Below are positions 12,429 to 25,130 of a stretch of DNA of 64,000 nucleotides, in pieces (positions within the stretch are counted from its first letter, which is position 1; every line of letters starts with the position of its first letter). The stretch is from assembly GCA_943735955.1 (NCBI GenBank), contig OX030959.1, positions 8,388,106-8,452,105 of the forward strand, given 5' to 3'. A program made the position numbers and the translations under genes. The notes below the pieces were generated by a model. That model was not told where the DNA came from. It saw only the letters and a list, made by a program, of their open reading frames with translations, and made no database searches. This DNA comes from Piscicola geometra (Eukaryota; Annelida; Clitellata; Hirudinida; Piscicolidae).

Positions 12429-13300
12429 ATGGATGGATGATGGATGGATGGATGGATGATGGATGGATGAATGGATGGATTGATGGATGATGGATGGATG
12501 TATGGATGAATGGATGGATGGATGGATGATGGATTATGGATGGATGGATGATGGATGGATGATGGATGGATGGATGATGGATGGATGAATGAATGGATGG
12601 ATGGATGGATGAATAGATGGATGAATAGATGGATGGATGGATGGATGGATGAATGGATGGATGGATGGATGGATGGATGGATGGATGGATGGATGGATGG
12701 ATGGATGGATGGATGGATGGATGGATGGATGGATGGATGGATGGATGGATGGATGGATGGATAGATGGATGGATGGATGGATTGATGGATGATGGATGGA
12801 TGTATGGATGGATGGATGATGGATGGATAGATGATGGATGATGGATGATGAATGGATGGATGGATGGATGAATGGATGGATGGATGGATGGATGGAAGGA
12901 TGAATGGATGATGGATGATGAATGGATGGATGGATAGATGGATGGATGGATGATGAATGGATGGATGGATGGATAGATGGATGGATGGATGGATGGATAG
13001 ATGGATGATAGATGGATGGATGGATGGATGGATGGATGAGTTCCAGGGCAAGCACAGCAACAAAAACACTGATTTTTTCATGACGATGAAGGATGAATGG
13101 ATGATGGATGATGAATGGATGGATGGATAGATGGATGAATGGATGGATGGATGGATGGATGGATGGATGGATGGATGGATGGATGATGAATGGATGGATG
13201 GATGGATGGATAGATGGATGATAGATGGATGGATGGATGGATGGATGAGTTCCAGGGCAAGCACAGCAACAAAAATACTGACCTTTTCATGACGATTCTA
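12429..13300. repeat. (ATGG)n/(GGAT)n array with duplicated flank
   Basis: Degenerate GGAT tetranucleotide array with interspersed GATGAT. The unique flank GTTCCAGGGCAAGCACAGCA..CTTTTTCATGACGAT occurs twice, at about 13,041-13,085 and 13,248-13,295. So about 210 bp of array plus flank were duplicated in tandem. Long ORFs (Ile-His-Pro-Ser, Trp-Met-Asp-Gly) are translation of the repeat, not genes. Confidence 0.95.
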
Positions 13301-13679
13301 AATGATATTTCTTAATTTTACGCTCTTGAATCAGTGATTTTCCAGTTCGGATTTTTCAGTTCAAGTTCAAGTTACAGTTATGAAAAATTTAATTTTTCAG
13401 TTACTATTCAAGTTACAGTTATGCAAATTTTAATTTTTCAATTACTATTTCAGTTTCAGTTATTTTTGTTAGTTACAGTTACAGTTAATCAAGATGGAAA
13501 AAAAATGAATTTTTATTTATAATACAGCCCAAATTAATGTTCAAATATCAAATTATTTAAAAGATATATAAATGTATTATTCATAATTATTATTCTTATT
13601 ATTCAAATTTTCAAATTTATTAATTTTATATTCATACATTTTAAATTTATTGATACAAAAACATTTAGATTATTATTTA

Positions 13680-14148
13680 AAGGTATAGTTAGGCCCCATC
13701 TAGAATACCTTAGCAGTGTATGGAGTCCTTCATTGAAAAATCAAATTGATTGCATAGAAAATGTACAAAGAAGGGCTACAAAAATGCTACTTTATCTAAA
13801 AGACAAGACTTACAACGATAGACTTAAAGTAATTAAGTTGCCAACATTAAAATACCGAAGACTTCGAGGGGACATGATCGAAACCTATAAAATAATTAAT
13901 AATAAATATTACAGTAATATAACGGAAGATATTTTCACACTTAATACAAGGTAATCAAAAGGATATTAACTAAAATTATCCAAAAAACAGTGCCAAAAGA
14001 ATACAGGAAAAAAATTTTATACACATAGAGTGGTAACAGTTTGGATTAGCTTGCCTGATGAGATCGTAAAAGCTGAAAATACAGATGAATTTAAAATAAA
14101 ATTAGATAAATACTGGGAAAAACCATCCCATGATGTACAACTATAAGT
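13680..14148 (+). pseudogene. CR1-type LINE reverse transcriptase C-terminal fragment
   Basis: VRPHLEYLSSVWSPSLKNQ is followed by IENVQRRATKMLLYLKDK, KLPTLKYRRLRGDMIETYK and, after a frame break, a VWISLPDEIVKAENTDEFK tail. This is the thumb and C-terminal region typical of CR1-group LINEs. It ends near AT-rich tandem TATATA sequence and lies wholly within hAT C. Confidence 0.85.
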
Positions 14149-14383
14149 GCGACTATGACATAATAGTAAAAAATAGTTTATATACATAAACATAAATATA
14201 TATATATATATTTTATATAATAATTATTATTAGATAAATATGTGTTGTTTTTTTAAACCATTATAGAGGTCAAAAGATCTGCGTGGTTTAACTCCCTAAA
14301 ATAAAATAAACTATATATACGCTGTTCATTTTCATAAAGTCTTCAATTCCAGATTTTTGCTGAGGCGATTTTTCCCTCTGCAG

Positions 14384-14640
14384 TTAGGTCTCCGCACACT
14401 TAAAACACCCTTTCCACATACGCTTGTGAAGCGGGAGCTGAAACAATGTCTTGCGCAAATGAAGCCAATAATCTAGGGTACTCAATAATTTAAGTGCTAA
14501 CCTTTCTCTTGTATGTTGGTGAGACACAGAATGAACATTAAGCAGGACCTGAATTGCACGACGCATTGATGGATTATAAAAGGATGCTGGGATCCCGAGA
14601 CATGAAAGTGTAAGACCCTTCTTAGTCCAGCAATCCATGC
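14384..14640 (-). pseudogene. BED-type hAT transposase fragment
   Basis: MDCWTKKGLTLSCLGIPASF, then MRRAIQVLLNVHSVSHQHT and RLALKLLSTLDYWL are diagnostic of the RNase H-like core of hAT transposases related to ZBED proteins ('D.WTSK...S.LGI....'). About 84 residues. It presumably belongs to hAT C. 14,640-15,160 shows no further coding, apart from a random minus ORF. Confidence 0.75.
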
Positions 14641-15429
14641 TAATGACAACGCGATGTCCAGTTTGAAGATCTTTACGAATTCAATCTTCTACATTGTTCT
14701 TATAATCTTTTATAAAAAAATCATTTTCTCTGAACCTAAATGATAGAAATTGCAAATATTTACGACTGTTTAATTGAAATTATTTAAATGGCCTATAAAT
14801 TATGCTCATCACTTGGTAAATAATATTTTTAAAAGTAATTACGTAAATAATTATCAACTACAGTGTGTTGCCTGGTAACTTTCTCTTCATCATTATCATC
14901 CTTTTCTGAAACCTGACATTCGCTTTTGCCGCATGAAGCTTCGTAAATAAAATAGGCCCACACGCCATTTTTTTTTCTGCCGCCATTAACCTTAAAAATT
15001 TCATAAAAATTTGTATAACTCAACTGGTCGAAAAAAAGTAACTATGTAAAACACTAAATTAATATAATCGGACTCGAAGAATAAAATAAATTAATCATAT
15101 TATTGCTCAAAAACGTGCCTCCGCCAATGTTTTATCTTGTACGCTTCCCATTTTTTAGTTACTATTCAGTTAGTATTCTTGTTTTTCAGTTTCTATTTCA
15201 GTTACAGTTATGCATTGAATTACAGTTACAGTTAAAGTTACAGTTAACTGAATCATATTTTTCAGTTAATTTACCATTTAAGTTACAGTTACAGTTAACT
15301 GGATCAACACTGTCTTGAATGAAAAATTAAAGTAAAAGTTATGTGTTTTTTGTTTCCTAATATTTTCAGAGACGGGTGTATATTTAGTGGTTAAGCGCAA
15401 CGCATAAAGAATCCTTTAATGTAAATTAA

Positions 15430-15508
15430 CTTTTTGAAAAAAACTCAGTATTGACTAAAGAATTGAATTTTCAATCGAAAAAGCTCTCTCTGAAATGCGT
15501 CGTTAATG
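15430..15508 (+). pseudogene. Second orphan CAP promoter remnant
   Basis: ACTAAAGAATTGAATTTTCA, then AATCGAAAAAGCTCTCTCTG and ATGCGTCGTTAATGCC repeats 11,905-11,965. It is interrupted by the hAT B2 end (ATGGGCAGCGATCCTGG). This is a third copy of the CAP 5' flank in the interval and shows that the cluster was once larger. Confidence 0.7.
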
Positions 15509-15538
15509 CCATGGGCAGCGATCCTGGGGGGTCCTGAC

Positions 15539-17439
15539 CAGGGGCGCAACCAGCAAAAAATGCTGGGAGGGGGGCTCAACTTAAGTAAATTTTTAAAAAG
15601 TGTTTTACTAATTTACCGCTGTTGTTACGTTTTTGCAGCATCAATTTTTATTTTTTTTCTGTTTTAATACCGAGTATTTTCACATATTTTGAACAAGAAA
15701 TTTTAATTTCGTAAGTTAAATTTCAATTTGTTAAATTTTAATTTCATAAGTTAAATTTCAATTTTTAAATTTTTAATCTTTTCTTTTCTGTTCAAATTTA
15801 CAATTTTTCAAAAAAATCTTTTTTCGCTTAGATAATTGTTCAATTTTTCGTTCGATTTTAGTATTTTTATACAAATTTAGTTTGAATTTCAGGGTGAAAA
15901 GATAATTAATACTTAAATTGAATTTTTTAAATTCAAAATAACTTGTAAAACGTTTTCAATGCTTTTAAAAATCAATGGTGCGTTTTCGCAACTTTGACGT
16001 AATATGATTTCATATGATTTTTAATAAGCCTAGTGATTCATTATAATAGTTATTATGAAAATAACACAATTATTATTTTAATGTTAATGTATTAAGAAAT
16101 TTAAAAATAAAAAGTTGAATTTTGTAGATGCATGTTAATTTTTATCTTTTGAAAAAAAATTCCAAACCGCAAAAGCTTCACACTTGAAGCTTTTATTGAA
16201 AGGAATATAATTTTTAACCTCTCATAGATTGATTATAAAATTAAAATAGAGATAACATTCGTCGTCAGTGTCATCTTTGAAACAACACGACAGTTTATGA
16301 ATGTGCTGTTGTAATTCACGTTAAACAAGTAACTTTGTTGTAATTAAAATTACTATTATTATTATTATAACTAATAAAATAATTTGAAGTCATAATTTTA
16401 TCGAACTATTTACAATTTAAATTTATTTCTGTTTTAATAAATGTGGTTTGAATCAATTTATTTATGATTTTTTACTGCACAGAAGTATGTCACACTTCCC
16501 GCTCATGTTGCGTTTTCGCAACATTTTGCCCCATTAAAACTTATGAAATAATTGTTTCCAATTTTGCTTGAGTTATTATTAGAACCATATAATGCAAGTC
16601 TGAATGTAAAATCCATGTTAACTTTTTCTCTCGGGTAGCGGCGGTAAATGGGCTAAATAAAAACTAACAATTATAGTTGATAAAGAATTTAGATAGTTTA
16701 TTAATGATACAAAAGGAAAAATACAAACTAAGTTGCATAGTATTCTTAGAGTTGTGTCATCAGTTTGTGATAATCTTTTCACCATTTCATTTACTGGAAG
16801 AAGTGCCGTAGCTGTTTTGGTAACAGATATTCTCAAACAAGCTTTGCAAACGACGAGCAGATACAGTCGTCCTAAGATGAATTTTAATAAGCCAAAGTTT
16901 AGAAAATGCCCTTTCTGCATCTGATGAAGTAACTGGCAGAGTCAGAGAAACATCGAGCATATAGTGCATCTCGGACTGAAGGCTTGTGGCACAAAAGAGT
17001 TCTTGCAGCTCGATACATGCAATGAGATCAGACTGATCCGCACGTAAACTTATTTATGTGATTTTGAGCTGTCTTTGCACAGTTTCAGCATCCCTTCCAT
17101 GAAGGTTGGATAATTCTGAAAGCTCGAGAGTTATTTTGTCTATCTGCATTGTTCTTTATATAATGTGCTGGAAAAAGTTACATATGAAAAGTGTAAAGAA
17201 TTAGGAGTGTAGTTAAGGTCTAGTGGTGCTCTATTTCTTCTCAGAATTTGTGACATGTTAGTGTTATTTTGTGGGATCTCTATGTTCTGTGTTGATATAT
17301 AAAATATTTCGTGGGATAAAGGCCCGATGGCCATCCAGAGCAAATATCATTGTTTTATGGCATATTGGGAAATTCATTACCCGCCCCCCCCTTCCAACAA
17401 AAAAAAACTCATCGTTTTTCGAAAAAAGTTGCGCCACTG
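15539..17439 (-). mobile_element. hAT family A copy A2, internally deleted
   Basis: Left end CAGGGGCGCAACCAGCAAAA, right end on the other strand CAGTGGCGCAACTTTTTTCG. Both match the ends of hAT A1 (35,893-40,134) in reverse order. The exact 8-bp duplication GTCCTGAC flanks it at 15,531-15,538 and 17,440-17,447. 1,901 bp versus 4,242 bp for A1: most transposase exons are missing. 15,600-16,600 is AT-rich with no coding. It landed in the terminal repeat of hAT B2. Confidence 0.93.
16690..17150 (-). pseudogene. hAT transposase C-terminal fragment (family A)
   Basis: MHYMLDVSLTLPVTSSDAER, then AFSKLWLIKIHLRTTVSARR is the hAT dimerisation domain (hATC), colinear with 39,437-39,862 of A1 but broken by frameshifts. 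It is the last exon of the family A transposase, left inside the deleted copy. Confidence 0.85.
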
Positions 17440-17447
17440 GTCCTGAC

Positions 17448-18002
17448 CCCAGGACCCCCCCCCTCTACTTTTTTTAGTAGAGGGGGTCCACCTTAATAAG
17501 GACCCCCCACTTTTTTTCTCTTTTTGTATTTAAAAATTCCTATTTTGATATAAGCATAATCGTCAACCATGGCATAAAAGTAAATGTTTATACCGTAATA
17601 CATTGTGAGTATGTGTAGTTATAGTGATAGCTGTCTAACACAAAAATATTCTTTGCTTACTTAAATACTCCTTCACCTAGTTTTTTTTATCACTATGAAG
17701 GGAATCCTGAGAGGGTTTTAAGGTCCACCTCTACAAGGACCCCCTCACTCTTAAAAATACACATTTCTCAACTCTAATTTTGATACGAGCCTTATCGTCA
17801 ACCATGGGATAAAAAAATGCTAATACAGTAATACATTGTGAGTATGTTTGGGCAGCGATGCTAGGGGGGTCCTGAGATCCATCTTAACATGGACCCCTTT
17901 CAGTTTTTCAAATACTATAATTTCTCAACTCTTATCTTAATACAAGTATAATCGTCTACCATAGCACGAAAAAGAATTGTTATTCAGTAATATATTTTGG
18001 GT
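17448..18002 (+). repeat. hAT B terminal subrepeats (three tandem units)
   Basis: Three degenerate units of about 150-250 bp begin at about 17,448, 17,695 and 17,850. Each has GGGGGGTCCTGAG..TCCACCT, a run of GGACCCCC, TTTCTCAACTCTAATTTTGA, ATCGTCAACCATGG and TACAGTAATACATTGTGAGT. Mirror-image copies are at 22,240-22,742. The GGGTCCTGACC segments can pair with each other. Confidence 0.7.
17994..18002. other. 9-bp target site duplication of MULE-like element (left)
   Basis: ATTTTGGGT, repeated at 20,792-20,800. The uninterrupted site in the paralogous hAT B1 copy (2,144-2,152) has this 9-mer once, which confirms the duplication. Confidence 0.92.
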
Positions 18003-18009
18003 CGTGGCC

Positions 18010-18287
18010 GGACAAAATGTCACGGGACAAAATGGCACGGACAAAATGGCACGGACAAAATGGCACGCGGACAAAATGGCACGGACAAAATGTCACGAGG
18101 ACAAAATGTCACGGGACAAAATGGCACGGACAAAATGTCACGGACAAAATGTCACGGACAAAATGTCACGGACAAAATGTCACGGACAAAATGTCACGAA
18201 CAAAATGTCACGGACAAAATCTCACGGGACAAAATGGCACGGACAAAATGTCACGGACAAAATGGCACGGACAAAATTTAATGAGTA
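18010..18287 (+). repeat. Left TIR array, GGACAAAATGTCACG units
   Basis: About 18 units of 14-17 bp, alternating GTCACG and GGCACG endings. Each unit contains the partial palindrome GACAAAATGTC. Long ORFs across it are repeat translation. Confidence 0.93.
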
Positions 18288-18296
18288 TTGTTAGTT

Positions 18297-19653
<1,357 letters not shown>

Positions 19654-20176
19654 GATTTTCTGAACGTTACAGAAATGAACCAGATTTTGCGCTCCTGGTC
19701 AAACGTCTCCTGGCCTTAGCATTCGTTCCACCCCAAAATGTTGTTGAGCTGTTTGAACAGTTGACTGAAGATCCATCTTACCAAGACATAGAGGTAATTT
19801 GTGATTACATGGAAGATAATTTCATCCGCCGATTACGAAGAGGAAGAAGAGGGCAACCAAGATTCCCAATCGAAATATGGACTCAATTTTCGAGAGTAAT
19901 CAACAACTTGCCTCGCAACAACAACGCACTTGAGGGGTGGCACACGCATTCAACAATGTAGTTGGTATTGCGCATCCAACAGCGACAAGACTTGCGCGGA
20001 AATTGCAGCAGGAACAACACAGTTTTCAACTTCTCCGTCGTCAATTGGAACTGGGCACAACGGCTGGAAAGAAAAAGAAGACCTACATCCGCATCAACGA
20101 AGCACTGCGCACCATGGTTACCGACTACAACAACCGAGATCCAATCGCTTATTTAGCAGACATTGCACGGGTTTGA
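19654..20176 (+). pseudogene. MULE-type transposase C-terminal fragment
   Basis: Reads FSERYRNEPDFALLVKRLLA, LAFVPPQNVVELFEQL and NNLPRNNNALEGWH, then in the next frame AFNNVVGIAHPTATRLARKL to the stop at 20,174-20,176. The 'NN..EGWH..F' block and following basic helix are typical of the end of MULE transposases in animals. A one-step frameshift lies just after EGWH (about 19,941). The DDE core that should precede it is absent; its place is taken by the TAG tract. Confidence 0.75.
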
Positions 20177-20544
20177 ACATTAATGTTGTTTGAAAAGAAT
20201 GTTGATTTTATCAATATTTTTTATTTTATAATTTTTACAAACTTTGAAATAATGTGAGCTCCATGGTAGATTCGTTTTGACTTGACTTTGTTTTACTTCT
20301 ATTAAAAAAACCACATGCTTTCTGCTTTAATGATATTGAAGTGTCAATAAACTCCGATGAATTCTTTCGAACAATAAATAGAAACGAATTTTTATCATCT
20401 TCAAAACTAAAGGCATGGTGCCTTTAAGATTTTGGGAATCGAATCTATGCGCAAATAAAGATGGCGATTGAAAATATTGAAAAGAAAAAGCACTACAATT
20501 GAATATAATTTGTATAGTGCAATTCATTTGCCGATACTCATAAC

Positions 20545-20791
20545 ATTATGTCCGTGCCATTTTGTCCGTGACATTTTGTCCCGTGACATTTTGTCCGTGA
20601 CATTTTGTCCGTGACATTTTGTCCCGTGACATTTTGTCCGTGACATTTTGTCCGTGACATTTTGTCCGTGACATTTTGTCCCGTGACATTTTGTCCTCGT
20701 GACATTTTGTCCCTGCCATTTTGTCCTCGTGACATTTGTCCGTGCCATTTTGTCCGTGCCGTTTTGTCCAGTGACATTTTGTCCTAGCACC
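20545..20791 (-). repeat. Right TIR array of MULE-like element
   Basis: Reverse-complement units CGTGACATTTTGTCC, about 16 copies. Outer end on the other strand is GGTGCTAGGACAAAATGTCA, against CGTGGCCGGACAAAATGTCA on the left. Confidence 0.93.
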
Positions 20792-20800
20792 ATTTTGGGT

Positions 20801-21345
20801 AGTTGTAGTGATAGCCGCCTGAAGCAAAATTATTCTTTGCTTACTCAAATACTCATCCACCTACTCTTCTTTTTATATTTAAGTATTTAAATTAATAAAT
20901 TATATTTATGAAAATTAAATTTATGATTTTTCATTTTTCGCAAGCAGACATTCAGGATGCTTTTCAGAAAATATCAGTTCACTTTTTGCAAGCAGACCGA
21001 TTTACTTTTTTATAAAAAAATCATTTTTATTGTGCCACTTATTCACAAGGGGGTTCAGAGGTCCACTTCAATATCGACGAAAGATAATGAAATTCAAAAG
21101 GCTTCGAACATCAACTAAATTAGTGGTTAAATCAAACTACAAGTTTCATATCGCATAACTGCCAAGAAGAAATGCTGGGGCTTTTAGCTCATTCTATCAT
21201 TAGAAACACAGTGTGCACTGTTAATGCCGAATCAAGCCAGTTTGGTGTTGTGGTTGACGGCACACAAGACTGCAATGGGTTAGAGCAGGAATCGATAGGC
21301 ATTTGTTTTGTTGATGAAGCTCTGAATGTTAATGAACAGCACAAA
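20801..21345 (+). pseudogene. hAT B transposase 5' region, forward arm
   Basis: Continues hAT B2 after the MULE insertion (AGTGATAGCCGCCTGAAGCA..). Includes MLGLLAHSIIRNTVCTVNAE, then SSQFGVVVDGTQDCNGLEQ, the RNase H-like core start of a hAT transposase. The same peptide is encoded in reverse at 21,735-21,995. The arm breaks off after AATGAACAG. Confidence 0.8.
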
Positions 21346-22000
21346 AGACACTGTAGAAACTCTGGTCAATCATCTTGTAGGACAAAGAAGTTTTATACTA
21401 TACTTTTTATTCAGTGGCTCATCAGGAAATTCTATTGTAAGAGACACTAAAGCATCACTAAACTGCTTCTTGACCTTCCCTAAACGATTGTAAAAAGCAC
21501 CTAACTCTTGGACAAACTGAAGTGAATTGCTCACAAAGGGATTTGCTGCAGCTTTGTGCGGGGCAACAAGAATTGCACAGTGTGTAGAACAGTGGAAAAA
21601 CAATGCAAGCAGATGCTCACTGCTGATAATAGCCTGACAACCGTTATATCGGCCGTTCATGCTAGCAGCGCCGTCATAAGTCTGAGCATTTAGTTTTTCT
21701 ATAGTTAGCATAATTCTGATCAGAAAATCTTTTACTAAAGCAGATAATGTTTTTCGATCGTATCTGGTGGGCTGAATAAACCAATAAACTGTTCATTAAC
21801 ATTCAGAGCTTCATCAAAAAAACGAATACATATCTGCTCTAACCCATTGCAGTCTTGTGTGCCGTCAACCACAACACCAAACTGGCTTGATTCGGCATTG
21901 ACAGTGCACACTGTGTTTCTAACGATAGAATGAGCTAAAAGCCTCAGCATTCCTTTTTGGCAGTTATGCGATATGAAACTTGTAGTTTGATTCAACCACA
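21346..22000 (-). pseudogene. hAT B transposase, reverse arm
   Basis: On the minus strand: NQTTSFISHNCQKGMLRLLA, VVVDGTQDCNGLEQ, then IEKLNAQTYDGAASMNGRYN and STHCAILVAPHKAAANPF. This overlaps and extends the forward arm by about 400 bp and so forms the loop of the snap-back structure. Frames are broken between the two ORFs. Confidence 0.8.
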
Positions 22001-22239
22001 GCTTTAGTTAATTTTCGAAGCCATTTGAAATTCATTAACTTTGGTTCATCTAAAAAATTGAAAGGGTCGATATTGAAGTGGACCTCAGAATCCCCCTATG
22101 AATTTCGCTCATGCAAAATAAGTAGCACAATATGAATGAATTTTTTATAAAAATGTTAATCTGTCTGCTTGCAAAAAGTGAACGGATATTTTCTGAAAAG
22201 CATTCTGAATGTCTGCTTGCGAAAATTGAAAAAATATAT

Positions 22240-22743
22240 TACTGAATAAAAATTCTGTTTGATGCTATGGTAGACGATTTTGCTTGTTTTAAGATAGGAT
22301 TTGAGAAATTATTGTATATGTAAAACTGAGGGGGTCCATATAAAGATACATACTCACAATGTATTATTGTATTAGCATTTTGTATCCATGGTTGACGATT
22401 AGGCTCGTATTAAAATTAGAATTGAGAAATGTGTATTTTTAAAAGAGTGAGTGGGTTCTTGTAGAGGTAGACTCCAGGATTCCCGCCTATGCCATAGTGA
22501 TGAAAAAAACTAGGTGAAAGAGTATTTAAGTAATAAAAGAATATTTTTATTTAGACAGCTATCACTATTACTACACAATGTGTAGTCTACACATACTCAC
22601 AATGTATTACTGTATAAACATTTACTTTTATGCCATTTTTGACGATTATGCTCATATACAAATAGAAATTTTTGAATACAAAAAAGGGGAAAAAGTGGGG
22701 GGGGGGGGGTCCTGACCCCAGGGCCCCCCAGGATCGCCACCTA
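22240..22743 (-). repeat. hAT B terminal subrepeats, reverse arm
   Basis: Mirror of 17,448-18,002: three units with CATGGTTGACGATT, AATTGAGAAATGTG and GGGTCCTGACCCCAGG, ending CCAGGATCGCCACCTATG. 22,744-23,150 shows nothing recognisable. Confidence 0.7.
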
Positions 22744-23154
22744 TGTATACTTCTATTATAAGGTTACTGTAAAAAACCAGGTTGTCCGGAAATTTTATTA
22801 TTATTCAATTATCAATACATTTGACACTATTGAAAGGAATTTCCCTATTTTATTCAGACATAGGCATATGGATGCAAATCTGTGAAAATTATTTTATTTC
22901 TAAAAAGAATTGATAAATAGATTTGTAAAAATATTAAAAAGATTTGTGGAACGTTTTCTTTAGTCGATCATAAAATAATTGGGAAAAAATATATATATAA
23001 AGTAAATGAATGAAAGAATATAAGAATAACATTAATTGAATCTATAAGGACGCAATGAAAAACCTAATTATTTTTTCTCAAATGCTAAAAACTTTAAAAG
23101 AAAGTTAAATTTTTCTTTAAACTCGTGGACCGTGGTTATATTTTTAGAGTGGTG

Positions 23155-23463
23155 GTTTTGATATTGGTAGGTTTGATGGCTAGTTGTAATTGAATTTATA
23201 CAGATGACCAATAATAAAAGGTATTAAAATCGCTATTGTTTTTCTTCAAATCGCTTAAAGTGGCCATAGAAAAGTATTTTTAATGAGTATCAAACTTTTT
23301 TTTAATGTTTAGCGATACAGAGATTAATAGTTGATAAAAAAAAGAATTAGCAAGACAGCAAACAATACTAAATAGTATCGCTGGTACCGATATTGGCCGA
23401 TACCGCTTCTTTGATTCCAGCCCTGGGGAAGACCCTCCCAAGATTTTCCGCAGTTCGCCTCTC
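23155..23463 (-). repeat. Repeat R copy 2
   Basis: Includes GTTTGATGGCTAGTTGTAAT, AAATCGCTATTGTTTTTCTT and CCGATACCGCTTCTTTGATT, ending CCGCAGTTCGCC. Same sequence as 45,395-45,690 and, in part, 27,300-27,515. Confidence 0.65.
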
Positions 23464-23469
23464 TTGATC

Positions 23470-23875
23470 TGGAGGAAGAAGTGTTAGGGCTTCAGATTGA
23501 GCACCAGTACAAAGCTTGCAAACTCCCAATGGAGGAAGAAGTGCTTTTTAAATAATTTTATTAATTTTAATGAATGTAAAATAATTTTTAGAAACAATTG
23601 TAATTAACAAATACTAAGAAGAGACTAATTAATAATTTTAAATTTTTCTTACAAAATTTAGGGAATATCAAATTGAAAACATGAATAATCTAGAGGAAGA
23701 AGTGCTAGGGCCTCAGATTTAGCACCAGTGCAAAGCTTTCAAGTTCCCACTGGTTACCTACTTCACCAGGCAGATGAGCCTTGCAGATGAAGGACAAACT
23801 GTGTTCAAAAGGACTCTTCGACACATGACTCAAGCTCAAAAAATTGTAAAAACAAGAATTCTAAAACTTTGATTT
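23470..23875 (+). other. Partially duplicated coding-like fragment, unknown
   Basis: TGGAGGAAGAAGTGTTAGGG..CAGATTGAGCACCAGTACAAAGC (23,470-23,520) recurs diverged at 23,691-23,745. The latter runs on into TRQMSLADEGQTVFKRTLRH (in the frame of 23,770-23,830). An in-frame stop (ATT TAG) breaks the second copy. The third GGAGGAAGAAGTGC at 23,532 suggests tandem slippage. I do not recognise the protein. 23,880-24,230 holds nothing visible. Confidence 0.3.
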
Positions 23876-24229
23876 TTTAAATTTATTCATTAATTTGACG
23901 TAGATTATAAGAATATTCACTAACTTCAATAACTTTGATAAGTTTACTAAATATTTTCTGAATACAATAATAACCATGTGTTCCATGTCATTTATTATTC
24001 ACCATTTTCTTAATATTAATGCCATTATTAGTATCCCCAAACAATTTTAATTTTGTAATGTATTTTCTAACATACCTGTCTGTCTGTCAAGCTGTGATTA
24101 ATAAGTTTGAAAAATTATTTTTAAGTTAAACTGTAGTAAGTAACTGCATAATTGTTTTTATGATTATATATGATATTTTATTAATTTATTAAAATATAAA
24201 AATAATATTTAAAATTTATACAATTTTGG

Positions 24230-24425
24230 CTAAGTCAGTAAGTCAGACTATAGGCTATGTTTTTAAACACTATTGGAGCACCACAGTAAGACCTCCAACC
24301 AGTTTCCTCCATTCCTTTTGATTTTCTGATATTCTCAAACAGTCCTTGAGCTCAATCCCTACTCTCTCCACTGTATTGTTCTCATCTTTTTTTTTTCTGC
24401 ATCTTTTATGTCCTCTCTGAACTGT
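24230..24425 (-). pseudogene. RTE-type LINE 3' end fragment
   Basis: TAAGTCAGTAAGTCAGACTA, then CACCACAGTAAGACCTCCAA and TTTCCTCCATTCCTTTTGAT match 62,395-62,520 and 47,690-47,780. On the minus strand it ends an ORF with 'R..WR.L' character, followed by a tail rich in CTGACT. Related copies have tails of CAGT units. Confidence 0.6.
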
Positions 24426-24739
24426 TTTGGAGACTTTCTAAACACATTTTATGCTTTATATTTCTCAGGCTACAGAGGTGACGTCTCGTAGATCGAGAAC
24501 CAGCAGAAAATTTAATGGTTAAAGTGAAAAATCAACAACAGCCAAGTAAAATTTATTCAAATGTTATTTCGAGATTGAACGAAAAAAATAGAGCCAACAT
24601 TAGATAAAAGTATTATACTTTATTCTTTAAGTTTTAAAGATCACGTATTAATCACTTATTTTTCCTTAAAGATTATTTTCTAGAAGACTTTTTATAACCA
24701 CGATCGAGAACCAGTTTTTTTTCCTTTTTTATCCAGACT

Positions 24740-24893
24740 TTTTATCCTTAAGACTTTTTGTTCTTAGACTTTTTATCCGAAGACTTTTTATCCGAAGACT
24801 TTTTATCCTCAAGACTTTTTATCCTTAAGACTTTTTATCCTTAAAACTTTTTATTCTTAAGACTTTTTATCCTTAAGACTTTGTATCCTCCAA
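24740..24893 (-). repeat. Array of GGATAAAAAGTCTTA units, reverse orientation
   Basis: About nine AGACTTTTTATCCTTA units, the complement of the array at 709-1,366. It ends at CCTCCAACCGTG. It could be a terminal repeat of a lost element. 24,894-25,130 holds no gene. Confidence 0.85.
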
Positions 24894-25130
24894 CCGTGTT
24901 ACCATTATAATTTAGCATAAAATGCACAGAGCATGTATGGTGTGCCAAGCAAGTCTCTAAACCATTTCAAAATGCTTTATTTTAAACAAAAATCATTTTT
25001 TATAACTTATTTGAAAATGAAGATCAACATTTGAAGTAATTTTAAGAAGATCTTTTTGAGAAATTGGTCTACATTTCCGCTTAAAATCTGTTTTTGAAGT
25101 AATAAAATGTGTTTATAAATTTTTAACGTG

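Larger units (their letters stand above)
13332..15312. mobile_element. hAT element C with 8-bp target duplication
   Basis: Ends CAGTGATTTTCCAGTT and (other strand) CAGTGTTGATCCAGTT, flanked on both sides by TCTTGAAT (13,324-13,331 and 15,313-15,320). Just inside both ends are arrays of CAGTTACAGTTA-like units, in the same orientation (13,340-13,490 and 15,165-15,305). The interior holds a LINE fragment and a minus-strand hAT transposase fragment. Element boundaries are certain to the base if the TSD is accepted. Confidence 0.88.

Noticed and set aside
12392..13290. Ile-His-Pro-Ser and Trp-Met-Asp-Gly ORFs
   Set aside because: Frames of the GGAT tetranucleotide array.
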